Below the pieces are notes generated by a model. That model was not told where the DNA came from. It was given only the letters and a program-made list of their open reading frames with translations, and did not search any database. From NCBI RefSeq assembly GCF_007748195.1, contig NZ_CP037920.1, forward strand, positions 5,795,800 through 5,859,799: DNA of 64,000 bases, read 5' to 3'. This document shows positions 17,747 through 27,255 of this stretch, in pieces (positions within the stretch are counted from its first letter, which is position 1; every line of letters begins with the position of its first letter). The translations under genes were made by a program, and so were the position numbers. This DNA comes from Gimesia aquarii. GTDB taxonomy: Bacteria; Planctomycetota; Planctomycetia; Planctomycetales; Planctomycetaceae.

Positions 17747-20548
17747 CTACTTTGTGACTTTTAACTTAATAGGTGCATCAACTAATGCTTTTCCCTGAAA
17801 GTCGGCTTTTGCCTGGACAACCAAGTTAGCAAGGTCACCTTCAGTGGCTTCAGCACTTGCTTTAATTGGAAACGTTACTTCTGTCTTGTCCGCAGGGATT
17901 TGAACGGTGCCCGCAGTGACTCCCTTTACCCCGGGAGGGAGTGGCAATATCAATTCGACTGGTCCTTTGAATCCGTTAATGCGTTTAACAGTCGCTTTTA
18001 CATCGATGGTCGCACCTTTTTTCAATGCTCCACCACCGGGAACACTGAGAGCCAGAGTAACCGGGGCCGGATTGACACGAATAACTAAAGGAGTCGAAGG
18101 GGCATATACCTTGATTTTCTTAGGAGCGGCTGCCTTTTCCGCGGCGGCGACTCGTTTATCAGCTGCTTTTTTAGCAGCATCAGCTGCTTTCACACGATCT
18201 GTGGCTGCTTTCACTTCCTGCGCGGCTTTAGCCTGTTCTGCTTTCATTTGCTCAGGAGTTTTACCTTTCGCTTTGGTAAGTGCATCGCGTGTTTTTGTTG
18301 CAGCGGCAAGAGCTGCCTGGGCTTCAGTCAATCGCTTAGTTAATTCAGCCTGTTCTTTCTTCGCCTCATCTACTTGACCTGGATTGCGACGGTATGAGAC
18401 ATCAACAGTTGATTGTAAATAAGTGGTATACACACCAGGATTCGCATTGTTTTTGACGAAGATCTGAAACAATTCGTCCTGCTTCCCTTTAGCAATTGTT
18501 TTATTCTGGATCGTGATATTGCTATTTTTGGGAATACCATTCCAGGCCAAGGCAACAGCGTTATCGAAGCCAGTCCGCTTCACGACTTTGACGGGAACCA
18601 GAATTTGTCTGCCCTGATTCACATTTACCTCTTTCACATCGGCTACGACTTGATAGGGAGCCACCTCATCAATTACTGAAAGCCCCAGGGAACGTGCAAT
18701 ACGCGACTCTGCACGAACATTATTTGCAACAGGGCGCAATACAGTGGCAGCACGGGCAACTCGTTCCAGCTTCTTAGCATCTGCTCCTGCAGCATGACCT
18801 ACAATTTCAATCTGACCTGACCATTTTTTTGCGGTTTCATCCGCCTGGATAATCATTTCTGTATTATTCTTACCAGCACCGATGCTGGCCGCTTTGCAAG
18901 ATACACCTGGTGGTAAACCTTTCACTGATAGATCGATTGTTTCATTAAATCCATCTTGTCTAAGAGCCATAACAGAAATCTTAAAACAATCTCCCTTACG
19001 CAGAGCAATTGCAGCAGGTCCTCCTCCTGTATTCACAGCCTGAGGATACAAGGGTAATGCAACAAGTCGATAATCGGGCTTCGGTTGTCGAACAATAGCG
19101 CGGTAAACCATTTGTGGATTGCCTCGCGTTTCAAACTGCAGGTCACGAATAGTAACACGGTATTCACCATCAGCGGGAGCAGTCAAAATGTAATACGGGT
19201 CATCACTTCGTGTATCAAATAATTTGCCACCAAGGTCAGGAAAGACACTCGTTGCCCCCACAGAAGCTAATCGTTTGAACGTTTCTTTTCCTTCTTTGTC
19301 TTTAATAACCTGATCGACAACAATCACAGGGTCCATGACCATTCCGTTTCTCTGCCCATAGACTTCAATCGAGTATTTTTCTTTCGCTTTTCCTGTAAAG
19401 CGAAACATGTCAACGTCATTCTTTGCTTCAAATTGACCGACAAATTCTCCTGGTAAGGCCAATTTTTCTTCGATGTTCTGTTCATCTTGAACAATTTTGC
19501 CTTCCGCATAGAAAATGGTTACAGGATTCGAACTTCCTGCGGGTGTTTCCCAAACGTAAGGAAAGCCATCAGAACTGACTTCATAAGAAAAACCCTGTTC
19601 TCCCATTTGTAATGTTTTTGGTTTAGCAGGTAGTGCGATTTGAACCTGCACTTCCTGAAGTGGCTCTTTGCCAATGCTTAAATTCGAGACTTTACCTCCC
19701 GGCAGATTATAACCGTACAAAGTATAGTTCGAAGTGGTCCCCGGAGTTCCGGAGGGTGGAATGATGAATTCGATATGAGGTTTTTTGTGGACACTCAAGC
19801 GATAAATATGTTGCGCGCCGCCCGAGTAAGTCAGATCATAAACTTTAACGTGATATGTTCCGTCCAGAGGAAGCGTAAGATTAACATATGGGTCACTACG
19901 AAACGTGTCGCGTTCACTGGCAAGACGTCTTTGATCAGGGCCATAGACCTCGACAATCGCAACCATGGGTGAATCAATTCGAGCTGCACGACAGTCGATA
20001 GAAACCTTCTCGCCCTTCTTACCGGTAAAAGAAAAATAATCAATATCAGTTGCTCCCTGCAAAGCTGCATTCACAACCGAATTTAATTCCATTGGGGTCG
20101 CCTGTTTTATTTGGTTATTCGGCTCAACTTCTGCTTTTTCCTTCATATCACTGACAACAAACGAACGAGGATTGCTGAGTCCATATAAACCATGTGCTCT
20201 GATATCATAAACTCCGGCAGGGACATCTTTACCAATAGTAACCAGAAATGTATTCACCACTGGAGTCTTTTTGCCATTACTCTCTTGCATTTTAGGTACG
20301 GCGGTAATTCCGGCGTGACTGAACCACAGTGAATCCAGTTTTTCCAGATCTTTTCCATTGGTAACCTTCAATTCAAAAGTTTGTCCTTTTTGACCTCCCG
20401 ATGGAGAGACTGCGTACACAATTGTCTGCGGTAACTGTGCCCAAAGCATCTGAGAATTCGACAGGAAGAGGGAACTCACTCCTGCAACGAAAAAGCAGAC
20501 AACCTTCGCAAAAAAACGACGTCGATCAAAAAATTGCGTTTGCGTCAT
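17747..20548 (-). CDS. Exported beta-sandwich protein with PPC-like domains and coiled coil
   Basis: 933 residues. The N-terminus is a signal peptide (FFAKVVCFFVAGVSSLFLSNS, ~residues 12-32). Several immunoglobulin/pre-peptidase-C-terminal-like beta domains follow, with phrases such as EVEPNNQIKQATP, DIDYFSFTGKKGEKV and YHVKVYDLTYSGG, in the style of PPC domains. A second PPC-like block is near residues 345-470 (EFVGQFEAKNDVDMFRFTGKAKE). Residues ~726-813 form an Ala/Lys-rich coiled coil, then a final beta domain. It lies 91 bp before the cytochrome-WD40 gene and likely shares its transcript. No catalytic motif was seen; an outer-surface adhesive or scaffold role is inferred. Confidence 0.85.
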   Translation of the reverse strand: MTQTQFFDRRRFFAKVVCFFVAGVSSLFLSNSQMLWAQLPQTIVYAVSPSGGQKGQTFELKVTNGKDLEKLDSLWFSHAGITAVPKMQESNGKKTPVVNTFLVTIGKDVPAGVYDIRAHGLYGLSNPRSFVVSDMKEKAEVEPNNQIKQATPMELNSVVNAALQGATDIDYFSFTGKKGEKVSIDCRAARIDSPMVAIVEVYGPDQRRLASERDTFRSDPYVNLTLPLDGTYHVKVYDLTYSGGAQHIYRLSVHKKPHIEFIIPPSGTPGTTSNYTLYGYNLPGGKVSNLSIGKEPLQEVQVQIALPAKPKTLQMGEQGFSYEVSSDGFPYVWETPAGSSNPVTIFYAEGKIVQDEQNIEEKLALPGEFVGQFEAKNDVDMFRFTGKAKEKYSIEVYGQRNGMVMDPVIVVDQVIKDKEGKETFKRLASVGATSVFPDLGGKLFDTRSDDPYYILTAPADGEYRVTIRDLQFETRGNPQMVYRAIVRQPKPDYRLVALPLYPQAVNTGGGPAAIALRKGDCFKISVMALRQDGFNETIDLSVKGLPPGVSCKAASIGAGKNNTEMIIQADETAKKWSGQIEIVGHAAGADAKKLERVARAATVLRPVANNVRAESRIARSLGLSVIDEVAPYQVVADVKEVNVNQGRQILVPVKVVKRTGFDNAVALAWNGIPKNSNITIQNKTIAKGKQDELFQIFVKNNANPGVYTTYLQSTVDVSYRRNPGQVDEAKKEQAELTKRLTEAQAALAAATKTRDALTKAKGKTPEQMKAEQAKAAQEVKAATDRVKAADAAKKAADKRVAAAEKAAAPKKIKVYAPSTPLVIRVNPAPVTLALSVPGGGALKKGATIDVKATVKRINGFKGPVELILPLPPGVKGVTAGTVQIPADKTEVTFPIKASAEATEGDLANLVVQAKADFQGKALVDAPIKLKVTK

Positions 20549-20668
20549 AGTAATGCTACCAATTTTCTGGATGGAAGTTTCTGGGAGGAATCATGGGAGG
20601 AGATCGCCAACAATCTCTCTTTCTCTTACAAAAGAAACGGAAATCACAGGCAATCTTTAGTTTATTGT

Positions 20669-20714
20669 AAAAAAGCCGACAGCCATTGTCTAAACCTAAA
20701 ATAGCTGTCAGCTT
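20669..20714 (-). terminator. Intrinsic terminator for the DUF1549/DUF1553 gene (minus strand)
   Basis: A 15-bp stem (20673-20687 with 20700-20714). Two positions pair only as G-U on the minus-strand transcript and would be C-A mismatches on the plus strand. TTTTTT (20674-20669, read in reverse) follows. Together this marks minus-strand termination, 30-75 nt after the stop codon of the 20745-23273 gene. Confidence 0.88.
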
Positions 20715-20744
20715 GAATTTCAAAGAGTTTATCAAATATCGAAA

Positions 20745-23273
20745 TTAGTGATTGAACAAAAATTCTTTGGTATTAATCAGAGCCCATATAATATCCTCGT
20801 AAGCAACTTGTGGTTTCGCTTTATGCTTTTCGATGTACGAAAGCGCGAACTTCATTTCCTGCTCTTGAGGAGCACGGGAATACACCCAACGATAAAGCTC
20901 CTGGATTTTCTCTTCATTTGACCGCTTGGTATCTTTAGCGAGAGTTGCAGCGCGGCTGGATCCATTCGTGATCTTGTCCTGTACTTCCTTACTGTTCAGC
21001 AAATGTAAACTTTGAGCAAGGTTGGCACTTTGTGAACGCTCGCACTCACAAGCCGTATCCGCCTGAGGTTGTCCAAAGACTTTCAAAAAATAAGGTGCTG
21101 AAGTTGCATCTGTAATTTGAATCGCTTTCGCTTCCGCAGGCAGTCCGGAAAAACGTTGTGTCGAGTTCGTGACTTGATGAAAAACATCATACAAAACTTC
21201 TGCAGTGAGTCGCTTGGGATAATAGCGTGAGAAGTTTTGTTTATCTTTCAAGTTATGCTCATTGGGCAATGAACTCAGTTGATAGGCATTGGAACGACAA
21301 ATCGCACGCACGAGCTCCTTTAAGTCGAATCCACTTTCGACAAAATGTTTTGATAGACCATCCAAAAGTTCCGGATTAGCGGGAGGATTAGTAGCCCGCA
21401 TATCGTCTTCGGGTTCAACAATTCCTCGACCAAAGAAATGTTTCCAGTAACGATTAACCAGCGCTTTGGCAAAGAACGGGTTGTCAGTTCGAGACAACCA
21501 CTGCACGAGTGCCACACGCGGGTCACGTTCCGGGCTTAATTCAAAAGGCTCCATTCCCAGAGCCGTTGGTTTTAGGTTTTCTCCCGAACGAATATTCTTT
21601 GCGGTTGCAGTACCTTCTTTATGGAAAATTCGCTTATCACGAAAACCTCTTGTACCAATGGGTCCAGAGCTGGGATCTTTCGTCCCCACACGACTGAAGA
21701 AAGCAGCTAACCCGTAATAATCATTCTGGCTCCACTTCTCAAAGGGATGATGGTGACAACGAGCACATTGAATACGAAGCCCCAGGAATAGTTGGGCTGT
21801 GTCTTCCACTTGTTCTTCGACGGTATTGACTTCACGATACCAGACCACCGCAGGATTCTGTCGATATTCTCCCGATGCAGAAAGAATCTCGCCTACGAAT
21901 TCGTTGTATGGTTTATTCTCATAGAGACTATTCCAAATCCATTTATAAAAAGCATTCGTACCTGCGATATCAATCGGTTGAAGTTTTTTGTTACGTAAAA
22001 CCATGTTCCACTTATTGGCAAAATAGTCTGCGTAAGCGGGACTGTCGATCAAACGGTCAATCAGCTTGTCCCGTTTCGCGGGATCTTTATCTGCCAGGAA
22101 TACTTTCACTTCGTCTTCAGTAGGTGTTGATCCCGTAATATCGATATAGACTCTCCGCATGAATGTAGCATCATCGGATACAGGTGAAGGAGGAATTCCT
22201 AAAACCTTCAACTTATTGAAAACGGCTTCATCAATCAGATTACGCGATTTAGGGAGATTCGCAATCGTGACCCCCAGAGGAATCGTCGCCCGGAAGGTAG
22301 ACACCTGCCCTTGATAACGGGCCATGATGGCAACCTCACCAGATAAGTTTAAAGTTTTAACCAAACCGGTTTTATTGACTTCCGCCATCTCAGTGTCGTT
22401 GGCTTCGAATAGAGCCATCCGAGTGACGTCTTCCGTAGAACCATCTGAATAAGTGGCAATGACTGAGATCTGCTGTTCGGCTTCCTGCCCCATTGTTCTT
22501 GACTGAGGAAAACATTCAATTGAGGCAACTGTGCGATCCTGATCACTCCCATAAGGCATGCCCTGCTCTATCCAACGATAAAGTAAACGATACTCATAGG
22601 AATCGGATTTGATCAATTTTCCACCACCGTGTGGAGTAACGCCGGTCCCTTTCATCAAAAGGAGACTTTCTGCGGGGGACGTAGGAAACAACCGACGCCC
22701 CCGGCCTTCTTTGACAAGAAACTCATAATCATCTTCAGGATAAAAGCCAAGCAGTGACAATTTAAAACCGTTCTGTCCGCTGGCTTTTCCGTGACATCCA
22801 CCACTATTACAAGTCAGCTTGGTAAATATAGGAACTACTTGATTCTTGAAATTGATCGCCTCGGGTGATGCGATTCCCTGGACTGAGATAGGAATCGATG
22901 TCTTCTTACCATTTTTTGCAGTGACAGTGAGTTGAGTCTGGCCATCATTATGTGGTGTGATATAACCATCGCTTGAAATAGTAGCAATATTCTGATGCGT
23001 AATTGCATAAGTCACATTACGAGTCAAGTCCTGCAATTTACCGCTCGCCAAAACTCCAGTCACAAAAACTTGCTGGCGTGAATCGGGGCCTCTCAACAAA
23101 AGCAATTCTTTCTCACCCGGATGAGGTCCAATCTGGATTTCCTTAAAGTCCACAGGCACATTGGCAGCCGGCGTCCCCAACACATTCGTTGCACCGAAAC
23201 CAGAGATAAGAAACAGCACTCCACATAGCATAAGGATCTGTGGCATCCGAGAGCCCTTGAATCGGAAATCCAT
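20745..23273 (-). CDS. DUF1549/DUF1553 protein with Ig-like domain and cytochrome-type motif
   Basis: 842 residues, planctomycete-specific. A signal peptide (LMLCGVLFLISGFGATNVLG) is at ~12-33. A BIG2/Ig-like domain is at ~40-130. A cytochrome-type segment with C-N-S-G-G-C-H near residues 155-161 gives an unusual C-x4-C-H spacing. A second BIG2-like segment precedes DUF1549, ~345-540, with LIDRLIDSPAYADYFANKW and CARCHHHPFEKW. DUF1553 is ~570-830, with PFFAKALVNRYWKHFFGRGI. Such proteins are abundant in planctomycetes and usually neighbour DUF1501 or sulfatase genes. Here the neighbours are a PPC protein and a cytochrome-WD40 protein. Location outside the cytoplasm is expected; substrate unknown. 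Confidence 0.93.
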   Translation of the reverse strand: MDFRFKGSRMPQILMLCGVLFLISGFGATNVLGTPAANVPVDFKEIQIGPHPGEKELLLLRGPDSRQQVFVTGVLASGKLQDLTRNVTYAITHQNIATISSDGYITPHNDGQTQLTVTAKNGKKTSIPISVQGIASPEAINFKNQVVPIFTKLTCNSGGCHGKASGQNGFKLSLLGFYPEDDYEFLVKEGRGRRLFPTSPAESLLLMKGTGVTPHGGGKLIKSDSYEYRLLYRWIEQGMPYGSDQDRTVASIECFPQSRTMGQEAEQQISVIATYSDGSTEDVTRMALFEANDTEMAEVNKTGLVKTLNLSGEVAIMARYQGQVSTFRATIPLGVTIANLPKSRNLIDEAVFNKLKVLGIPPSPVSDDATFMRRVYIDITGSTPTEDEVKVFLADKDPAKRDKLIDRLIDSPAYADYFANKWNMVLRNKKLQPIDIAGTNAFYKWIWNSLYENKPYNEFVGEILSASGEYRQNPAVVWYREVNTVEEQVEDTAQLFLGLRIQCARCHHHPFEKWSQNDYYGLAAFFSRVGTKDPSSGPIGTRGFRDKRIFHKEGTATAKNIRSGENLKPTALGMEPFELSPERDPRVALVQWLSRTDNPFFAKALVNRYWKHFFGRGIVEPEDDMRATNPPANPELLDGLSKHFVESGFDLKELVRAICRSNAYQLSSLPNEHNLKDKQNFSRYYPKRLTAEVLYDVFHQVTNSTQRFSGLPAEAKAIQITDATSAPYFLKVFGQPQADTACECERSQSANLAQSLHLLNSKEVQDKITNGSSRAATLAKDTKRSNEEKIQELYRWVYSRAPQEQEMKFALSYIEKHKAKPQVAYEDIIWALINTKEFLFNH

Positions 23274-23901
23274 ACTTAATCACTCCTGTGCAACTGGTTT
23301 TATTTTTAGCTTCAGGTCTGTCAACAAAAATGTCTTGTGCGACTATGAGCAGACCTCTTCAAACTGTGGGTTCAAATCTGAAAACGTTAGTAATCTGGTT
23401 GGTTTATAAGGAAAGTTTTTTTAGGTAAGCTTACCAACCAGTTCAGACCAGTTGGTTAAGTTTTGCGGACTAGGCCAAGCCCATTACTGAATGAACTTTT
23501 CCTATTTATTCAATGTATCAAAGTTTATTGAATTGTCAATCTTTTAACCAATCACTTGCGAAAGAAACTGTTATTTTGAACACATCCAATTGCCACACCC
23601 ATGATTCGCCACACATTGCCATTTGATCCAATTGTGACTTAGTACAACTGTCAAAAGCCGATTCACTCGCAAAACTCGCACAATAATTAAAATGTACTAA
23701 CCACCATAAAACAGTGTTCTTTGCCAATAAATCTCACTGGAATCAGTCAGTTCTTTCAAAAACAGGATTTCTTTGATTGCCAGTAAATATCTCTTCTATA
23801 GAATAAAAGTTAGCATAGATTATGCCTCAGGACTTTCTCGTTGAGTAAATTTTGAGAATTAACTTTCTTACTAACTTTCCAGGTGGCTCCAAAACAATCA
23901 C
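23274..23901. other. Divergent intergenic region with inverted-repeat cluster
   Basis: 628 bp between the minus-strand DUF1549 gene and ribBA, so both promoters lie here. A cluster of inverted repeats occupies 23395-23460 and is listed separately. No FMN riboswitch signature was seen ahead of ribBA. The rest is AT-rich with no gene recognised. Confidence 0.5.
23395..23460. repeat. Inverted-repeat cluster, possible operator
   Basis: CTGGTTGGT (23395-23403) pairs perfectly with ACCAACCAG (23433-23441). Between and overlapping them is the palindrome GGTAAGCTTACC (23424-23435), and a related CCAGTTGGTT follows at 23448-23457. Repeated T-T-G-G-T half sites suggest a binding site for a dimeric regulator or a structured 5' leader of the minus-strand gene starting at 23273. 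Confidence 0.45.
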
Positions 23902-25152
23902 ATGTCTGACTCAGAAAATTCCAGTCCTCAAGTTCCCAATATTCAACTTGTCTTTGAACAACTACGAGCAGGCAAACCGGTTATTGTGACCGATTCCACT
24001 GAGCGAGAAAATGAAGGTGATTTTATCGTCGCCGCTGAATCGATCACACCACAGATTGTGAAGTTCCTCTTACGTTATGGTAGTGGAGAATTGTGTGTCT
24101 CTCTTCCCGAGGAAGTCGCCGAACGCCTGCAACTAAATCCCATCGTCGGACCTGATGAAAATACGGCTCCTAACCAGACACAGTTTCTCATCCCAGTAGA
24201 TCATAAAGATAGTGGAAGCGGCGTGAGTGCTGAGTTTAGAGCTCTCACAATTCGCGCTTTGAGTGACGAACATTCCCAAGCATCCGATTTTGTCCGCCCC
24301 GGTCATATTCACCCTTTACTTGCCAAGCAGGGTGGCATCCTTCGTCGCGCCGGTCATACGGAAGCCACAGGTGACTTACTACAAATGGCCGGGCTAAAGC
24401 CTGTAGGTGTGCTCATCGAAATTCTCAGTCAGAAAGGATTCGGAATGGCTGACGCCGACGAACTCCGAGAAATTTCTGATCAGTTTGATATTCCCATCAT
24501 TTCGACAGCCGAGGTTATTCGCCATCGATACATTAGTGAAAAACTGGTGCACCGTGAAGTAGAAGTCCCTATCAAAACAAAAAAGTATGGCACAGTTCAA
24601 GTAATTGGTTATTCGGTGGAACATGAGAGTCAACAACCTGTAGCATTAGTCTGGGGTAATCTTTCAGCAACTGAAGCTCCTCTGGTCCGGATGCATTCTT
24701 CATGTTTTACAGGTGACTTGCTCGATTCTTTGCGCTGTGATTGTGGAGATCAATTGCATATGGCAATGGAGGCGATCTGCCAAGAGAAAGCGGGAGCCGT
24801 CGTTTATCTCCCGCAGGAGGGACGCGGAATTGGATTGATTCCCAAACTCAAAGCATATGTACTGCAAGATGAGGGCCTTGATACTGTAGAAGCAAATCTT
24901 CAGTTAGGGTTCAAAGCGGATAGCCGAGACTTCACCGTGGGAGTCCAGATCTTAAAAGATTTGGGACTTACCAAAGTACGCTTGCTGACCAATAACCCCA
25001 AAAAAACAGACTCAGACGTTTATACAGGCTTCGATTTGGAAGTCGTAGAACAAGTACCGATCGTAGCGCCACCTCATAAAGACCGTGAGTTCTACCTGCA
25101 GACCAAACGCGATAAAATGGGACACATTCTGCCGACCACTCCCGCTGATTGA
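23902..25152 (+). CDS. ribBA: Bifunctional 3,4-dihydroxy-2-butanone-4-phosphate synthase / GTP cyclohydrolase II
   Basis: 416 residues, riboflavin pathway. The DHBP synthase half (~1-215) has RENEGDF, the GHIHPL segment and R-A-G-H-T-E-A near residue 155. The GTP cyclohydrolase II half (~216-410) has the zinc-binding pattern C-x10-C-x-C (CFTGDLLDSLRCDC), GRGIGL, the D-T-V-E-A-N stretch and LLTNNPKK. Both active sites look intact overall, but the segment usually reading S-A-x-D-R is S-A-E-F-R here. The gene is not in a rib operon; its stop codon is 2 bp from that of a convergent flavoenzyme gene. No FMN riboswitch was found upstream. Confidence 0.96.
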   Translation: MSDSENSSPQVPNIQLVFEQLRAGKPVIVTDSTERENEGDFIVAAESITPQIVKFLLRYGSGELCVSLPEEVAERLQLNPIVGPDENTAPNQTQFLIPVDHKDSGSGVSAEFRALTIRALSDEHSQASDFVRPGHIHPLLAKQGGILRRAGHTEATGDLLQMAGLKPVGVLIEILSQKGFGMADADELREISDQFDIPIISTAEVIRHRYISEKLVHREVEVPIKTKKYGTVQVIGYSVEHESQQPVALVWGNLSATEAPLVRMHSSCFTGDLLDSLRCDCGDQLHMAMEAICQEKAGAVVYLPQEGRGIGLIPKLKAYVLQDEGLDTVEANLQLGFKADSRDFTVGVQILKDLGLTKVRLLTNNPKKTDSDVYTGFDLEVVEQVPIVAPPHKDREFYLQTKRDKMGHILPTTPAD

Positions 25153-25154
25153 AT

Positions 25155-26291
25155 TCATGCAGAAGAGAAACGGCTCGCGGAGAGAAAATTAATAGGGTGT
25201 CTGGTCGTACCTTGCGTTACTAAATCGGCCAGTATTTCTCCGATCACTGAAGCAAACTTGAATCCGTGTCCTGAAAAACCGGCTCCATACACAACCCGGT
25301 GATTAAGTGCGTGACGATCAATAATGAAGTGACCATCGGGAGTCCTCGTATACATACACGTTCCATGCCTAATTGGCATTGATTCTAACTCAGACATAAC
25401 TTCGCTGATAAAACGCGAAATGGAATGCATGTCCGTCTCCAGTAAGTCTCGATTCAAGTTCCCTGGATCAACAACCGTTTCTCCTCCGGTGTGTTCAGCC
25501 AGCTTGAGAGTCTCCCCATCAAGGGAAGGAAAGCCATAGAACTCGCCATAGGGCATATCAAAAAAGAAACCTCCCCTTCCCGCATCTAAATCATATACTG
25601 GTTGTTTAACCGGATTCCAAAACAGAAGCTTTCGCACTACTTCGAGTGGCAAATTCAGATCCTGCAGATAGGTACTACTCCACGCTCCTGCTGTCACGAT
25701 CACAGCAGAAGCAGAATATTGTTGAGCGTCAGTCGTCACCTCAATCGATTCATCATGAATTGAAACGGAGTGTATTTTCTCATCGAGACAAACTTGAGCG
25801 CCCTGCTCTATCGCACACTCAATATGAGTACGCACGCATTCTTCCACATACAGTAATCCAGCTTCGGATTCATAAGTGACTTCAAAATCATGGGGAATTT
25901 GAAATCCTGGAAAACGCTCGACAGCATCTTCTGAAGAAACTTTCTCAACGGCAACATCATACGATCGGGCAGCCTCATGCACACCTCGAATCACTTGGCC
26001 ATCCGGTGGGCCCGCTACCATTAAGCCGCAGGGATTGAAAAGCGATTTTCCCGAGGCCTGCTCCAGTTCACGCCACAATTCGTACGCACGCTCAAGTAAA
26101 GGAATATAATTGGGATGCTCGAAATAAGCCTTGCGAATGATGCGCGTCTCACCATGAGAACTTCCACAATCATGGGCCACTCCAAACTGCTCAATTCCCA
26201 GCACATTCAAACCGCGTCGTGCGAGATGATATAACGCACTACTGCCCATACCACCTAAGCCAAGAACCAGATAGTCAACATGAATCGCCAT
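25155..26291 (-). CDS. Monomeric sarcosine oxidase / N-methyl-tryptophan oxidase family flavoenzyme
   Basis: 378 residues, normal length for the MSOX family. The dinucleotide-binding motif G-L-G-G-M-G is near residue 12, followed by the E-x-F FAD contact and the SSHGETRI stretch. The covalent-FAD cysteine lies in C-M-Y-T-R-T-P-D-G-H-F near residue 313, and the C-terminal AGFSGHGFKF motif is present. It would oxidise a secondary amine, giving formaldehyde from sarcosine, with H2O2 release. Sarcosine or N-methyl amino acid as substrate is inferred from family; the exact one is not set. It is convergent with ribBA, which makes its flavin precursor, but co-regulation is not implied by this orientation. 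Confidence 0.93.
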   Translation of the reverse strand: MAIHVDYLVLGLGGMGSSALYHLARRGLNVLGIEQFGVAHDCGSSHGETRIIRKAYFEHPNYIPLLERAYELWRELEQASGKSLFNPCGLMVAGPPDGQVIRGVHEAARSYDVAVEKVSSEDAVERFPGFQIPHDFEVTYESEAGLLYVEECVRTHIECAIEQGAQVCLDEKIHSVSIHDESIEVTTDAQQYSASAVIVTAGAWSSTYLQDLNLPLEVVRKLLFWNPVKQPVYDLDAGRGGFFFDMPYGEFYGFPSLDGETLKLAEHTGGETVVDPGNLNRDLLETDMHSISRFISEVMSELESMPIRHGTCMYTRTPDGHFIIDRHALNHRVVYGAGFSGHGFKFASVIGEILADLVTQGTTRHPINFLSASRFSSA

Positions 26292-26361
26292 GGAACAAGC
26301 TTACTCTTTCCTAATTGTATCAACACATACAAAGATGATTTGCCTCAAACAAATTCGGACC

Positions 26362-27255
26362 TTAATTTAACTTTTGAGATTGTTGATTTCGTTTTTTTGC
26401 ATCTTCGATGATTTTTTTCTGGGCTGCTTTTAAACGTTCTGGCCATTTAAAATGCTTTGCTTTCACAGGATCATACCCTTCTAAATGATCCTTGAGTCTT
26501 AGCAGAGGTTTACTGTAAACCAGCTTCGTCTCGCCAAAAACCTCTTTGCATAAAGCAGCCAAATCTGGATCATAGGCAACTAATTCTTCTCGCGTATTGA
26601 CATGATTATGGTCCAAATCATTTTCGCGATTATTATTGAACCAGGATTGTACGCCTTCCGCAAAATACTCCATCCGGTTTACCGAAGGATATTTTCCTTT
26701 CCATAATCCTGCTTTCATCGCTTGTTGATACACTTTTTCTAGGCGCTCATCAAACGTCGGATCAACCTGATTCAGACCTCTTAAATGAATGTTATGTGCA
26801 AACTCATGAATTAAGATGCATTCCGCTGCATACGGGTCACCGGGAAATGCGAGCAAATTTTCTTCTCCACATGAACAAACAGGATCTGTAGCAGAGCCTC
26901 CCAAGCCCCGCGCACGCACGTCCCAATAATCCTTGGGTTTAAGGTGTGCATACTCCGGAATGTCGGTTGTAAAAGCATTACAGGGGATCACAATAAATCG
27001 TGAGCCGCTTTCAATCATTGCTTTACGGATATCTGGCCGATGGGCGAGCATGATATCGATAAGCCAGGCTGCTTCTTTCAACGCATAATCGTTCACTTGG
27101 TCAAAAGCAACAACCGGATAACCACTCGCACTTACATATTTGGTATATGCCTTGGGTAGCTTCAATGCATCAGGTGGAATAGTAACACGATATTCTTTTG
27201 CATGTATGAAAGCCGGAATAAGTAACGACACGAGCAAAAAAAGAACACGCTTCAC
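26362..27255 (-). CDS. Exported putative zinc metallopeptidase
   Basis: 297 residues with a clear signal peptide (MKRVLFLLVSLLIPAFIHA). The mature protein has the gluzincin-type zinc motif H-E-F-A-H near residue 150, with a later N-R-M-E-Y-F-A-E-G segment near residues 193-201 that can supply the third ligand. A similar arrangement (HExxH followed by E-F-F-A-E) occurs in lethal-factor-like metallopeptidases. A basic, Gln-rich C-terminus ends the protein. It lies downstream of csrA on the same strand but beyond a terminator. The substrate is unknown, and a non-enzymatic relative cannot be excluded. Confidence 0.7.
   Translation of the reverse strand: MKRVLFLLVSLLIPAFIHAKEYRVTIPPDALKLPKAYTKYVSASGYPVVAFDQVNDYALKEAAWLIDIMLAHRPDIRKAMIESGSRFIVIPCNAFTTDIPEYAHLKPKDYWDVRARGLGGSATDPVCSCGEENLLAFPGDPYAAECILIHEFAHNIHLRGLNQVDPTFDERLEKVYQQAMKAGLWKGKYPSVNRMEYFAEGVQSWFNNNRENDLDHNHVNTREELVAYDPDLAALCKEVFGETKLVYSKPLLRLKDHLEGYDPVKAKHFKWPERLKAAQKKIIEDAKKRNQQSQKLN

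Noticed and set aside
23700..23901. An FMN riboswitch ahead of ribBA
   Set aside because: The conserved riboswitch core motifs are absent from the whole 23274-23901 region.
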